From assembly GCA_014529385.2 (NCBI GenBank), contig CM043947.1, positions 124,654,391 through 124,718,390 of the forward strand: 64,000 nt of DNA. The letters are read 5' to 3'. The notes under the pieces are model-generated. The model had not been told where the DNA came from. It searched no databases and saw nothing but the letters and a program-made list of their open reading frames with translations. Shown piece after piece: positions 1 through 10,537 of the stretch (position 1 is its first letter; every line of letters starts with the position of its first letter). The position numbers and the translations under genes were made by a program. This DNA is from Adiantum capillus-veneris (taxonomy: Eukaryota; Streptophyta; Polypodiopsida; Polypodiales; Pteridaceae).

Positions 1-80
1 ACTTTGGTAAACTGTTGCTCATTTTCTTCACTCCATGAGAAGACATCTCTATGGGTGACTTGTTGTAGAGGGAGAACCAC

Positions 81-464
81 CTAAGAGAGCAAGTGAATGA
101 ATCTACTTAAATACCTTAGCTTCTGAAGGAAAGAGACCAACTGCTTAGCTGTGGTGGGTGATGACAAAGATACCAAAGCTTGAATCTTGCTAGGGTCAGC
201 CTCAATCCCTTTTGCTGAAATTACATGGCCAAGAAGAGTGACATTGCTTTCACCAATGTGGAACTTGTCCATGTTGAGCTGGCCACCCAAGGTTTGCATC
301 CTAGCCAGGCCATCATAGACCTTGCTCAAATGGAGGAAGCGTGAACTATAGATGCAAAAATCATGTATGAAGACTCGTATTGACATCCCAAAGTATGGTT
401 GGAATACAAAAGTCACATAGTGTTGGAATGTGGCCGGAGCGTTGGTGAGGCCAACATGCATCAC
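81..464 (-). pseudogene. E1 reverse transcriptase, palm/thumb fragment
   Basis: The 127-residue open stretch starts just after the RT fingers region (NAPATFQHYV, typical of the Ty3 motif before the catalytic box). It ends in the connection region (LLGHVISAKGIEADPSKIQAL). In Ty3-type RTs the catalytic box is Y/F-x-D-D; here the corresponding residues read F-I-H-D, so one of the two essential aspartates is His and the enzyme cannot have been active in this copy. The preceding RT part is in another frame (534-1292), so at least one frameshift separates them. The family assignment is secure. Confidence 0.85.
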
Positions 465-533
465 TCTGTAAGAAAAACATCCCCATGGTGTTATGAAAGT
501 TGTTTTTTTCTGGTCTTCTTCTGAAATGCTAAT

Positions 534-1292
534 CTAAAAGTAGCCTGAGTAGCCATCACATACTGTGTAGCATTGATGACCTGCTACCACATTGAGTATT
601 TCAAAATGGGGGGGAAAATGATCCCTCTTTGTTGCTGCATTGAGAGGTTTGTAGTCTACACAAACTCTCCACTTTCCATTCTTCTTTGGCGTGACTACCA
701 TTGGAGAGACCCACTCTGAGTCTTTGACGGGGTAAATGAAACCTACCTGTAGCAAATTCCTTACCTCTTTGAGCAATGCTTCATGTTGAATTACCCCAAG
801 CCTTCTGATCTTTTTCACTATGGGCTTACTTCCTTCCTTGAGTCTCATGCGGTGTTGTACCACTATGATGCATGTGATCTTGTCATAGCCATCGATGAAC
901 AATGTGGTGAAGTTACCTAGAATAGAGACATATTCTTCCCTCTCTTCACCATTTAACTCAGTGGAGAGCATACAATGTAACTTACTTGTATCCACCAAGG
1001 GTTGCATACCTGATGGTCCCTCTTGGTTTATCGGTAGTGTTTTAGATTGTATCAATCTTTTTGGGTATTTGAGGAAGACCCCCATTACTTTGATGCTATT
1101 GTCGCTCTCTTGAGTTGTTGTTGTCTCTTCTCCTGAGGTGGACGAATAGTCACTGGTGGACTCATCTTTTGATGCCTCCAAGATCATGTTGCGTTGCTTC
1201 CCAGTCCTCATGTCATAGAATATGGACTTCCCTTTAGCATCCTTCATCTGAATCATTCTGGTACTCCAGTCTTGCTTAGCTTCCATAACCAT
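534..1292 (-). pseudogene. E1 protease-RT linker and RT N-terminus
   Basis: About 250 residues. The first half is an acidic, Ser/Thr-rich linker (for example GKSIFYDMRTGKQRNM) that aligns with the linker of the E4 gag polyprotein near 17.22-17.40 kb. The second half is the start of a Ty3 RT: a proline-anchored entry region, then SPMVVTPKKNGKWRVCVDYK and PLNAATKRDHFP. These are the canonical finger-domain motifs (VxKKDGxWRxCVDYRxLN). It ends in a stop shortly after DGYSGYF, the position of the first catalytic aspartate (D in D-G-Y-S-G). Immediately upstream on the minus strand is the protease fragment. Confidence 0.85.
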
Positions 1293-1325
1293 GATCTAGG
1301 GTCTTCCAAGAATGATAGGGTAGCC

Positions 1326-1670
1326 CTATCCTTTGTGTGGCATGACAAATATGTCTACCTCCACTTCTGTGTTGAATGTCTTCACTTTGACTGCATTCAC
1401 AATGCCTATGCATTTCACTCTGACGTTATTTTCCATTTTGGCTCTGCAGGATGCTGGCCTACTTACCTCTAGGCCAAGATGGTGAATCATCTTCTCACTC
1501 ATGACACATATTTGTGTGCCACCATCTATGTAGACATTTGAGATACATTGCCCCTTGATGTGAGCGTCCATGGTTGGTAGGATGTCGTTAAGATTCCTCC
1601 CAGAGATAGCCCCAACTATCCTTGGTCTTGATTTTCTTATATTCACCATCTTCGTCCATTGTCTCCTCAT
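1326..1670 (-). pseudogene. E1 retropepsin-like aspartic protease
   Basis: A 114-residue piece containing ISNVYIDGGTQICVMSE followed by MIHHLGL. This matches the single-domain retroelement protease pattern in which D-(S/T/G)-G is the active-site triad and a hydrophobic L-G-L follows about 12 residues later. The triad here is D-G-G, a known variant in plant Ty3 proteins. The protease would cleave the Gag-Pol polyprotein inside virus-like particles. It lies between the gag knuckle region and the RT linker, as expected for Ty3 order. The fragment is short and its edges are set by stops and frameshifts. Confidence 0.75.
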
Positions 1671-1691
1671 CCTTGGTGCAAGATGGAGTAA

Positions 1692-2281
1692 TTAGGGCCA
1701 AGTTATCTTTGGACCCTGCGTCAACACATCCTGAACTAGGTCATATGGTTTAGCATACTCACCCAGTGAAAAATCCACAATGTTGATCTTTCGTCGAGGC
1801 TTAGATTCCTGTTTGCTAGATTCACCTTTTCCTTTCATCTTCTCCTCCCTTTGAGAGGCTTCTTTGTAACTATCATGCTTCACTCCCATGGCATCCACTT
1901 CTTCTACCTTTCCTTTTCCTTTGTTCTTCTCTTGGAGTGGCTCTTCTATCTTTGCCTTCCCTTTAGCTTCCAGGCTAATGACACTCACTGCTTGGTTTCC
2001 AACAGGTGGTGGAGGTAGCGGTGGAATGAGAGGTTGTGGTGGTGGTTGTTGTACAGGTGGTTGAAGGATTTGGACCGGTGGAATCGGACCTGGTTGCCTG
2101 GGTGGTGGCGGTCTTGTGGTGGCGGTCTTGCCCTTGGTGGGGAGATCTTATTTTTTCTTCCTCCTCTATTGAAGTTCTACCTTCTCGAATGTGGGCAGTA
2201 ATACATGCCATGGCCCTCTTCCCCGCAATTATAGCAGTGGTATTCTTGGTTTTTCCTTCGTTGTCCTCTCCCTTGCTCTAG
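1692..2281 (-). pseudogene. E1 gag C-terminus with CCHC zinc knuckle
   Basis: On the minus strand, 2237-2196 encodes a perfect C-x2-C-x4-H-x4-C knuckle (CYNCGEEGHGMYYC) preceded by KNQEYH. It is followed by a Pro/Thr/Ser-rich stretch and a Lys/Glu-rich tail (EEKMKGKGESSKQESKPRRK). The knuckle binds retroelement RNA during packaging. The same knuckle, with one Asp/Glu change, occurs in E4 at 16.63-16.68 kb. The knuckle and the downstream tail lie in different frames, so the gene is broken around 2.19 kb. Confidence 0.85.
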
Positions 2282-3314
2282 ATTTCTGACAGGTGCATGC
2301 CCTTACTGCACCAGATGCACGGATAAACTTTCAAGCTGAGTAGTGATGCAACTCAACAGGTCTTGTTGTTCTTATGATGCATCTTGTGGTTGGGTTCTAT
2401 GAGCAGCTGTTTCACTCACTGGGGTTAGTTGAACTGAGCTCAATTCCTCTAAATCCTTGACTCTTGCTTGCATGTGCAGTTTCTTGTCTTTAAGGCGGGC
2501 TACGTCCACTGCCAACTCATACGTTCCAGGGAAACTCCCCTTCACCTTCTCTTTAAGAGGTAATTACCATAGTCGGCACGTTGCATGAACTCCACTCCAT
2601 TCAGCTGTAACTTGTCTCCAACCCACTGGGTCTCACCCGTGGTGGACAGTTTCTTCACGATAAGTTGTATGGGGAGAGGAGGAAGACCCTTTATCCATCC
2701 TCCAAAGTAGCGGGAACAGTAGCCAAACCACTCCTCCTTAGGGCATGGGAACCTTCTTACCACTTCTGCTTCGAGGTTGTCAAAATGGACTGGCAACACT
2801 CGCATAGGCGATCTTCTACCGCTTCGCCTCGCATGACCTTCTTTTTGGCAAACTAGGCATGACTCTGCTTCCCGAACGTGAAGCACTCGTGTGGCCAGGT
2901 GCGTCTTCCTTTCCTTTGGCTCAAACAGCCCCTTTTGGCCACTTAGGAGTAGAGGTTATACCGTTACTTGTAGATTCCTTAGGAAAGAGAGGCCTTACTG
3001 ATGTTTTTCTCCTTTGGTATGGATGACCTCCTTGCGGTGAATGTCAATGTAGATAATTTTTGCCTCTTCATTACCTTGTTGATGGCATTTATTGATAGTG
3101 TGCTTTGGTCGACATCAGTGATGGCATTTTGTATTTTTCCCACCAGATGCTCTTAATTGCAGTTAGCACAAGTAATACGAGATAGGGAGCTTACATCTTG
3201 AATATTGATGGCGCTACAGCCTAGCACTAGTACTTCAATGAAGGCGGTCAGTGCTTCTTCAGTCTCCTCCTCCTGTGTTCTCCAGTTGGAGAATTCTTGC
3301 AGCCATTTGTCCAT
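2282..3314 (-). pseudogene. E1 gag N-terminal and central region, heavily decayed
   Basis: The start codon is at 3314-3312. The first 35 or so codons (MDKWLQEF, then NWRT, EEETEEAL and AFIEVL) match the E4 gag start at 14,994, which fixes the gene start. Beyond about 3.18 kb the frame is lost. Scattered pieces near 2.3-2.6 kb (an LKEKVKG-like segment, KLHMQARV, LTP) match the E4 gag upstream of the knuckle. An open stretch at 2542-2886 does not align with E4 gag, and I could not identify it. Confidence 0.6.
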
Positions 3315-3371
3315 GGTCGACAATGTGGGGTGTCTTCAACATTGTAAACCGAAGGTTTCCAAGAATCCCTC

Positions 3372-3389
3372 CTCAGTGGGGGCACTAAA
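3372..3389 (-). promoter_or_regulatory. E1 primer-binding-site candidate next to the 5' LTR
   Basis: The bases immediately inside the LTR read, on the minus strand, TTTAGTGCCCCCACTGAG, continuing GAGGG. The same block follows the E4 5' LTR at 14,921 (TTTGATGCCCCCACTGAG). Such conservation directly after the LTR in two elements with unlike LTRs points to a primer-binding site. Neither copy begins with the usual TGG; an ancestral TTTGGTG would explain both forms. I cannot name the primer tRNA. Confidence 0.5.
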
Positions 3390-3542
3390 TGATGAGCGTA
3401 AAGCGTGACACGACCCCCGACGGCCTCAAACGCCAGGAGCCGATGCACACCGAGCCGGCCACGGTGAGATGAATAGGGGGGCACTACCTAGCTTTGAGCG
3501 GCTAGCACGCGGACAATGGTGATTTGAAATAACACAAACTCT

Positions 3543-3593
<51 letters not shown>

Positions 3594-3733
3594 GGTGATG
3601 AAAACCCCTTGAGGTGTGAGGGGAAACTGATTTAATGTAATATTTACAACAACCTTATCTTCAGTGAGGTGGCAACCATGGTGACAGAGAGAGATAGTGT
3701 ATACCTATGTAAAATCCTTGTCTGAGAGTAACA
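3390..3733 (-). repeat. E1 5' LTR (about 344 bp)
   Basis: In plus orientation it runs from TGATGAGCG to GAGAGTAACA, with the TG...CA ends expected of an LTR, and it abuts the conserved leader block on its left. It contains a (GA)n run. The right edge is inferred from the CA end and from the point where E2 coding similarity resumes. The partner LTR is outside the window, so the boundaries are not confirmed by comparison. Confidence 0.5.
3546..3589. repeat. (GA)n microsatellite inside the E1 LTR
   Basis: An uninterrupted GA dinucleotide run of about 44 bp. Confidence 0.95.
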
Positions 3734-5950
3734 TTCTTTGAGATCCATCTTTTTTTTGTATCCTCTTGAGAGTTATGGTAGACTTTAGCATCTTTCAATG
3801 TTGTTCTACTGTATACCTGCTTCTTAGGTATCCTAGGATATTGTCGAGGTTGATATCTAGTGGGCCTTCTTTCTTGGGAGGGACTTGAAGTTACTTCATA
3901 TGCTCTAACCTACCGTTTTGGGACCCATATCTGTCTGTTACCTCTATAGTACTCATGTTCCTTTAAGCTCCATTATGATGCTATCTATCCCATGTGTTTG
4001 TCTTTCTGTGTTGACTTCCTATTCTTAATCCAAACTAGATCATTGACTTTGACTAAACTGCTTGGAGCATACACTTGCTTGATTTTCCTTTGCTTTCTTG
4101 AGTACTTTGGCTGATATACCTTTGATTTATTGGGTGGATCCTTAGAGGTTTTAGTTGGGTCAGCAATTGATTTTGAAGCTTTGAAAGCCTGACTTGCTAG
4201 AAGTATCTAATCCATGAGGGTTCTTTGATGTAGAGGCATATCCTCTCACACCTTTTGTGTTAATCCGTGGAAGTTCCACTTTAGCTTTACCTTTGTCTAC
4301 AAGATTTTTCTTCGATTCTTGTGACTTTTGCAACTCTAAATCTAGCATTAATGGTACCTGTAAATGTTGTTGTCTACCTCTTGGAAAAGAGAGTATTAGC
4401 ATTTTATCTTCTTTGTATGCTTTGTGTTGGTCTAACCACTGATGTCAATGATGACATCTGCAAGAATTTCCTGTGAAAGCTTCACCTAAAACTTTACCTG
4501 CTCTTCATGATCTTGGATGCTAAGGATAACAACCATTTCTTCTTGACTTGTAGCCTTACCCATGATTTCTTTAGTATCTGGCTTGCCCTGAGTAATCTCT
4601 AGAATGCTCTGAATGTTTTCTGCAACCATGTTTCACTTTGCTTCTTTATCGAGTAGAGCATTCCATCTGACACTCACTCCTTTTGTACTGCTGAGGACTA
4701 TAGTATTCTCATTGCGGATTCTATTAAAGATCTTTGTCCTACTTTTTCCATGGTCTCATCTTGATCTAGCTGTGTCTCTATGGAGGTGGCTTGAGACTCT
4801 GTTTTCCAATCTGGCTTGCATCAATTGATTTGACTAGCAGTGAGTGATTGATCTTTGGGCTTCCTATTTCTTCTTGATTTTTTACAACCTGATCCTTCTT
4901 AACTTCTCGCTTTGATGGCATTCTCTGTTCAATAGCTATCGTGGTTGCTGTTTGATCTACACTTGCTATTGCCTTATTTGCTTTAAGCTCTTCTACAATT
5001 TTGGTTGAATGGAGATGAATCATCTCCAATAAGATCTTCCATTTGAATTGTGCTTGAGGACTTTGTGCTGTCGTCCATGGGTGACCAGTCTTGGTCTTCA
5101 TCCTTGGTTGTCTGTGATGACTCCGTCATGTTTGAAGTCTGTATCTCTAACATCTTTTGAGCAATTGGCATTCCCATTACGATGTTGTCTGGTATATCCT
5201 TTGCTCTGATCATGTGGAATTGATCTATGATGATCTATGAACTTACTCCAATGGTGGTGGAGGTGATTCCCCAGCACTATGCTTGTTTGCCTCTTGATAT
5301 GCTCACAAATTCAGGAGCATCTTCAAGTTGTGGTTGGCCACATCTTTTCCAAGTGCAAAAGGACATGAGGTTCTTGTCTAGTAAAAATCTAGCTTTACTT
5401 CTCTTGACAGCTTTTCTTTGTTCTCACCAACAATGTTGCACTTGATCGTCTCAGGATTTCTTTCTGCACTGACTGCTTTTTTTGTGGCACTGTCCTTGAA
5501 TTGAACTTTTCCTTCAACTTCTGTGCTTTGATCACCTGCTTCAAATGATGTTGACTCCATTGGCTGTAATATTGTACCTTTTTGCAATTGTGGAGCATTG
5601 TCCACCTTCATCTAGGTAAAACCTTTGATCTTAAAAGATCCACTGTACTTTCTAGAAAAATTTGTCTCTTCGGAGGAGATTTTGGTGTTGACTTTTGTGT
5701 AGATTTTTGGACTTTACCTTCCATTGACTTTGACTTTTTTGTCACTTGTTCTGGTAGCTTGAGGCTTTGCATCATCTTCAAATAGTTTTTGACTTCAATA
5801 TTACCATCCATAGGGGTTTGTACAAGGTCATGAACCTATTGATATTTGTTACCATGTGCATCTTGATATGCATATGTGAGCTTGGTCACATGTAGCTGTT
5901 TGAATACTATTGGATTTGTCGGTTTTTGACTTTGATTTGTGGAGATCAGC
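3734..5950 (-). pseudogene. E2 coding region, C-terminal low-complexity part
   Basis: Consecutive open pieces on the minus strand (5811-5608, 5611-5378, 5213-4983, 5101-4778, 4402-4160) share one composition: rich in Lys, Ser, Gln and Thr, probably disordered. One basic piece contains KKSKSMEGKVQKSTQKSTPK. Nearest E1 (about 4.12-3.74 kb) a frame with few stops has two similar boxes, VNDLVWIKN and RQIWVPKR, then an Arg/Pro/Gln/Tyr-rich tail. Similar V/I-W-V-P-K boxes occur near the gag/protease boundary of some plant retroelements, but that is too weak to assign a function. The pieces follow the Tyr-repeat region in order, so this was probably one long protein. Confidence 0.4.
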
Positions 5951-5958
5951 TGAAACTT

Positions 5959-7971
5959 CTATCCTTGATGATCTTCATATTTATCTGTAGACTCTGAGGG
6001 AACCTGGGTCAATTGAAAACTTCCAACAACCATATAATCTTTCAATGGTTTTTGTTTTGAAGGGGTCTGTAGGTTAAAGGCTCTAGGGCTTCTAACTGGT
6101 GTAGCATTTCTAGGTACATAAGCTGAGTTTGATGAATTCACAACTCCCCCATTCTTAGGGTGATCACTATAGCCTACTTCATTGTAACAGTTCAAAATTG
6201 TTTGGCTCTGGTTTAGTCTCACCATTTGGGACTGTGAAGGTACACTTTGGGTAGCAATGTTGATGTTTGGCATATGTAAACCTTCTGCATACTTTCCTAT
6301 GTATCTCCTTGAAATATGACAAATTATTCCCCAAGTTAACTTGTAGATAACATTATCTTTGCCTTGATATTGTCTATCCCATGGATCTCCTATGATATGA
6401 GCTAGACTCTCGTCTATATCTACGACTGTTTTGGTCAAAGTATATGCTCATTGGGTTACAACATCGAAGCTTAATTTTTGATGGAGGAGAGTTTGGCTCT
6501 GAGCAGATTTCTGGGTTAACTCGGGTAATATCGTTTAGCTCTAGTGAGGATAGGCTATAATAGATTCTTTCCTCTGAAATGAACCATCCTTTCTGGTCTA
6601 TCATTGGACGCACTTCTATGAGTTGGTATGTGGGCCGTTCAAACACTGGTTGATCCTTTTTGTACAGTTTTCCTTTTTTGTCTACATAGTGTGCATATGA
6701 ATTATGGGTGCCATACAAAGCTAACAACATTCTCTTTGATGTGTCCCTTAGACTCATGAATGATTGCACACTTGTGGCAGTGGATGCAAAATTGTTTGTA
6801 AACCTAACAGTCTTTTCAAACTTCGGTGATATCTGGACACCTTGGTCAAATTCATGCAGAAATTTGTTGTTCAAAGAATCAATTTTAAGCTTTTCAGGTG
6901 CATGAGAATCTTTATGTTGATTTTGAACTTGCAGTGTTTTTATTTGTGCTTCTAATGGTAATGCAGAATCATCTGATTGCATTAATAGTGATAAGTGAGA
7001 TGCACTTACATTGAGATTCGCATTTCCAATTTTCTCTATACCTTGCTTGGCGGTTGATGTGTCCCTGTTGTCTAGATTTCTTGAACAATCTTCAAAAAAA
7101 TGTCCACCTTTTCATCCACAATCTAAGAAATATGCCATGACTGGTAATATTTCAATTGGTTCTGTCATGTCAAGCTTTTGCTGAGAAGTTTCTGCTTCTA
7201 TGTTGGCCAAATGGTTGGCTTCTTCTTTTAAAACACTAAGCATCAAGTTGTAGACTTCTCCATCGTGACCTTTGTACAGTCTTTGGCTTGGTTCTCCAAT
7301 TAGACTTTCTTCTATTGGTTGATATGTTGGATCTTGCACTTCTGGCTCTCGACTATAGATCTGACCATTGTAATCCATGTATAATGACCCTGATCGCATA
7401 TGCACCAACTTATGGATCTTGTCTCTTGTGCTGCTTTTACTGCTCATTAAGTATCTATGGCCTTCTGAATCTTCATAATAAACGTTATCTCCATTGTAGC
7501 CATATAGCTGTAAAATTTGCTATGTTACACTTGTACCGATGTTGCCACTGCTACTGGTTTGCTCTCTGATGTACTTGAATTCTCGGCTCGATTTGAGTCC
7601 ATGTCGACTTGTTCTGTAAAACTTTCTCCTACCAAATGTTGGTATCGATTAATAGAATTTTTTATTCTTGTACTAGCCTAATCTGCAATCGCATGTGAGT
7701 TGTGCATGTTCATGGAAGCTCAATTTGCAATGCAATTGCTTGCACTAGTCAATTTATAGCGTGCATGTTCACTTCTAGCTTCTTGACTGAATTGTGGTTG
7801 CACTTTCCAAATCCGAGAACAAAATTTATTTCTACTGCTCACAGCTTCTAGTTGGTCAATTTCAGTTGTTCTTCTGCTGAATAGTTTCACTTTGCGCGGT
7901 CTTGGCTTTGCTCTTTTTGACTTGCTCGCTTTTGTGTTGTTTGCTCGGTGTACGACTCTTCCGGCTTTCAT
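5959..7971 (-). pseudogene. Unknown protein with Y-x-D-x-x-G-x-x-Y repeats
   Basis: Not recognised. A start at 7971 opens a basic N-terminus (NTKASKSKRAKPRPRKVK). Open pieces at 7447-7112, 6982-6374 and 6438-5959 follow in order, separated by a few stops and frameshifts. Visible repeats: YYEDSEGHRYL, LYMDYNGQIYSREPE, RLYKGHDGEVYNLMLS, HYVDKKGKLYKKDQP, IYFDQNSRRYRRE and RQYQGKDNVIYKLTWG. Two long segments, 7.2-7.45 kb and 6.58-6.80 kb, are diverged duplicates: each has a Ser-x-Arg-Asp lead-in, the Tyr/Gly core, and P-T-Y-Q-x-I-E about 12 residues later. It could be an extra ORF upstream of gag (as in some Tat/Ogre-type elements), a divergent gag, or a captured host gene. Confidence 0.5.
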
Positions 7972-8520
7972 TTTTTGTTTTTCTACCTCTTTCTGGCTTT
8001 TTCGACGACTTTCTTTTTATTTCTATTATATATTTGTGAAATTTTGAATTTTTTGATTTTTTTTTGTTTTTTTATGATTTTTTATTTAAAAAATTTTGTA
8101 ATTTTACAGAATTTTTTGAAGATTTTATGAATTTTGTGATTTATTGGGATTTTTCGGACAATTGTGGATTTTTGTGAATTTCTATAGATTTTTTATGAGT
8201 TTTGTTTTTCATGTTTTTCTTTTTTTGGTAATTTTTAAAACCTTTTTTATTTTTTATTGAATTTTTGGATTTTTTATTGTTTTTGTGAGATTTAAAGGTT
8301 TTTTGTTTTTTTTTTTTTTTGACTAGTATACAAATAAATGAAATGAAAGTGAGAGAAAATGAAATTAAAGGGATTGAAAACAAAATGAAATGAAAATAAA
8401 ATGAAACTGAAAAGAAACAAAATGAAATGAATACAATAAAAACTCAACGACACAAAAAAAGGAAAAAGATAAAAGGCTCTAAAAAGAGAGAAAGAAGACA
8501 ACATAAAAAGAGAGGTCCCC
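7972..8520. repeat. T-rich tract switching to an A/G-rich tract
   Basis: 7.98-8.32 kb is almost pure T with scattered GA and AT. From about 8.33 to 8.50 kb the plus strand becomes A-rich, with an irregular repeat of AATGAAA-type units. No coding signal is seen; translated pieces here are low-complexity artefacts. Confidence 0.85.
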
Positions 8521-8577
8521 CTTTTTTTGTGGCTTTTTGTAGGTTAATGAATTGTGTGTGTAGGGGTGCGTTCACGC

Positions 8578-8578
<1 letters not shown>

Positions 8579-8640
<62 letters not shown>
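8579..8640. repeat. (TG)n microsatellite
   Basis: An uninterrupted TG run of about 60 bp. Confidence 0.97.
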
Positions 8641-8642
<2 letters not shown>

Positions 8643-8775
8643 ACGGCGTTCACGCGTACAGAGGAGAGAGATGACAAAGAGAAAGTTAGAGACAGAGAGA
8701 GATGGTGCATCCATGCAATTAGAGAGAGAGTGAGGGGGAAGGGAGAGAACGTTAATAAGCATGAGTGGGGTTGGG

Positions 8776-8776
<1 letters not shown>

Positions 8777-8822
<46 letters not shown>

Positions 8823-8854
8823 AATCGTTAGTGGGGTGGGGAGGAGAGAGAGTA

Positions 8855-8893
<39 letters not shown>
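8777..8893. repeat. Compound (GA)n microsatellite
   Basis: Two GA runs (about 8777-8819 and 8862-8893) are separated by about 40 bp that partly repeat the sequence before the first run (GTGGGGTGGGGAGGAGAG), so the unit seems to be locally duplicated. Confidence 0.9.
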
Positions 8894-8896
<3 letters not shown>

Positions 8897-8963
8897 GCGT
8901 GAGGGTGTTCACACGCCACGAAGCGCGAGAGAGCATCAGCAGCGGAAGAAGAAGGTAAAAGAA

Positions 8964-9025
8964 GATTATTTTAACATCATAGGAAACTATCCCAAGAGAC
9001 CATAAAGATCTATCCAACGAAGAAA
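8964..9025 (-). repeat. SINE-like fragment S1
   Basis: About 60 bp match the body of the better-preserved copies at 45.9 and 49.85 kb (blocks AGGAAACTATCCCAAGAGAC and AAAGATCTATCC). The tRNA-like head is missing. Confidence 0.6.
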
Positions 9026-9039
9026 CTTCATGCGCCGAA

Positions 9040-10513
9040 AGGCACATTCACGAACTAGAAAACCCCGAATTTAGTCCGACAAATAGCCCAAACGTTAAAA
9101 ATCACCCGAATATCCAAAAATCGCCAGAAAAATCCAAAATTTCCCAAACAATTTTAGAAATCTTAAAGAATCATCGACAATCACAATTGAACATTTTTGA
9201 CACGCATAAGCACACCAATAATAGAAAATTCTACCGAAAACACCAACCCGGCCCCCGAAAATAGCTAAACGCTCAAAACTCAACTACGGAGGACAAATGC
9301 AATCAAAATGATGCCGTAAATACGCACACAAAACAACTCATAAAGATCGCAAAATATCAAATTTGTATGGAATCAAGCAAAAATTAATGCAAAAATTAGC
9401 AAAAAATTGTCAAAACTTTATAAAAAGTATCCAAAAAATACCCAAAAATTATTTTAACAATTCTCCACACATAGGGGATTAGTGCAGCCAAATAAAATCA
9501 CATCAATTCAATTGCCAATTAGTTTGATCAATAAAATCCAACATAGGTAATTAAATCGATAAAATTAGCGACAAAATTAGGTCAAACTTTGACGCAATTG
9601 AAGTGTGTAAATCCCTGTTTTGAGCTCAAAAATACAATTAACCATTACACACATCAAATATGCAATCAAAAATTGAATTAATCATGCACATTATGCACTT
9701 TTTAGGCGCGCACACACACACACACTAATAATTGGCAGTTTCTATCAATATTTAGGTGCGCACACAAAAGGGTAAATCTTGTCAAGTTTGCAATATGACC
9801 TCACATATCATTAGTTGGGCATGACCACAACACAAATCAATCATCACAATTGAAAAATCATTAAGCACACATTGATTTTTAGGTGCACAAACATGGGCAA
9901 AATAGTGCACACACACCTAAAATTAGGGATACACACGCTTAATTATAATGCACACACACTTGATTTTAGTGAACACACACTTGCAATTGACCATCCAAGC
10001 ATGCAATTAACTCAATTAGGCACACAATTAGCAATGTACAATCACCAATTAGCAATTGAAACTTGTCAAATTCATACGCCACCAAATCTTAACAATTTCG
10101 GCATTACAACGGCATAAAAACAAACAATCCAAAAAATTTCAAAGCAACATAGCATCAACACTACATTGCATCATGGTGGAGTCTCTACACAATGCTACAC
10201 ATCTTTAGATTCTAGGGAGGTTGAGAATACCACCTTGTTTACCTTTCCAATGAAGATCGATTGTTGACGATTGAAAGCTCCAATCCATAAAAGTAAATTA
10301 GTGTGTAAGTTAGCAAAAATTTGTGAAATTAGCAAGGGGTTAGTGTGAAATTAGAGTGTGTAAACACACAATTGGAAAGATACGGTGAAAATTAGGGAAT
10401 TATGAACACATTGCTTCATGCACACACATCCAAAATCCACAAAAACATAAACACACAAGTGAAATTAGTGAGGAAACACATCCGATTATGCCACAATTAC
10501 ACTAGCGTAGGCC
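9040..10513 (-). other. E2 leader, non-coding, with a recurring CA-rich motif
   Basis: No credible coding sequence. The stretch is A-rich. Between about 9.70 and 10.0 kb a degenerate motif, TTAGGTGCGCACACA, recurs about every 30-100 bp, interspersed with CAATTAG-type words. This would be the untranslated leader between the E2 primer site and its first ORF. Confidence 0.45.
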
Positions 10514-10537
10514 ATCGTCCCCGGAAGTAGCGCAAAA
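10514..10537 (-). promoter_or_regulatory. E2 primer-binding site
   Basis: On the minus strand the bases just inside the LTR end (CCCCCAACA) read TTTTGCGCTACTTCCGGGGA. This is a diverged form of the TTTGGCGCCGTTGCCGGGGA-type sequence found directly after the 5' LTR of many plant Ty3/gypsy elements. It fixes the orientation of E2 and the inner edge of its LTR. Confidence 0.65.

Larger units (their letters stand above)
1..3733 (-). mobile_element. E1: Ty3/gypsy-type LTR retrotransposon, 5' part
   Basis: Read on the minus strand from right to left, this holds an LTR (3390-3733), a conserved post-LTR leader, gag with a CCHC knuckle, an aspartic protease and the first part of reverse transcriptase. 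RNase H, integrase and the 3' LTR would lie left of base 1. The reading frame is broken repeatedly. Gag, zinc knuckle and the protease-RT linker are clearly homologous to those of the plus-strand element E4 at 14.99-17.59 kb, but the LTRs of the two do not resemble each other. Its right edge abuts the decayed coding sequence of E2, so E1 probably inserted into E2. Confidence 0.85.

Noticed and set aside
2542-2886. A C-x2-C...H pattern (CLVCQKEGH) in E1 suggesting an integrase zinc finger before gag
   Set aside because: It lies where gag should be, has no core integrase motif after it, and the pattern is short enough to arise by chance in a wrong frame.
8544-9047. A 167-codon minus-strand open frame rich in Ser-Leu and Thr-His repeats
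   Set aside because: It is a translation of GA and TG microsatellites; dinucleotide runs lack stops in several frames.
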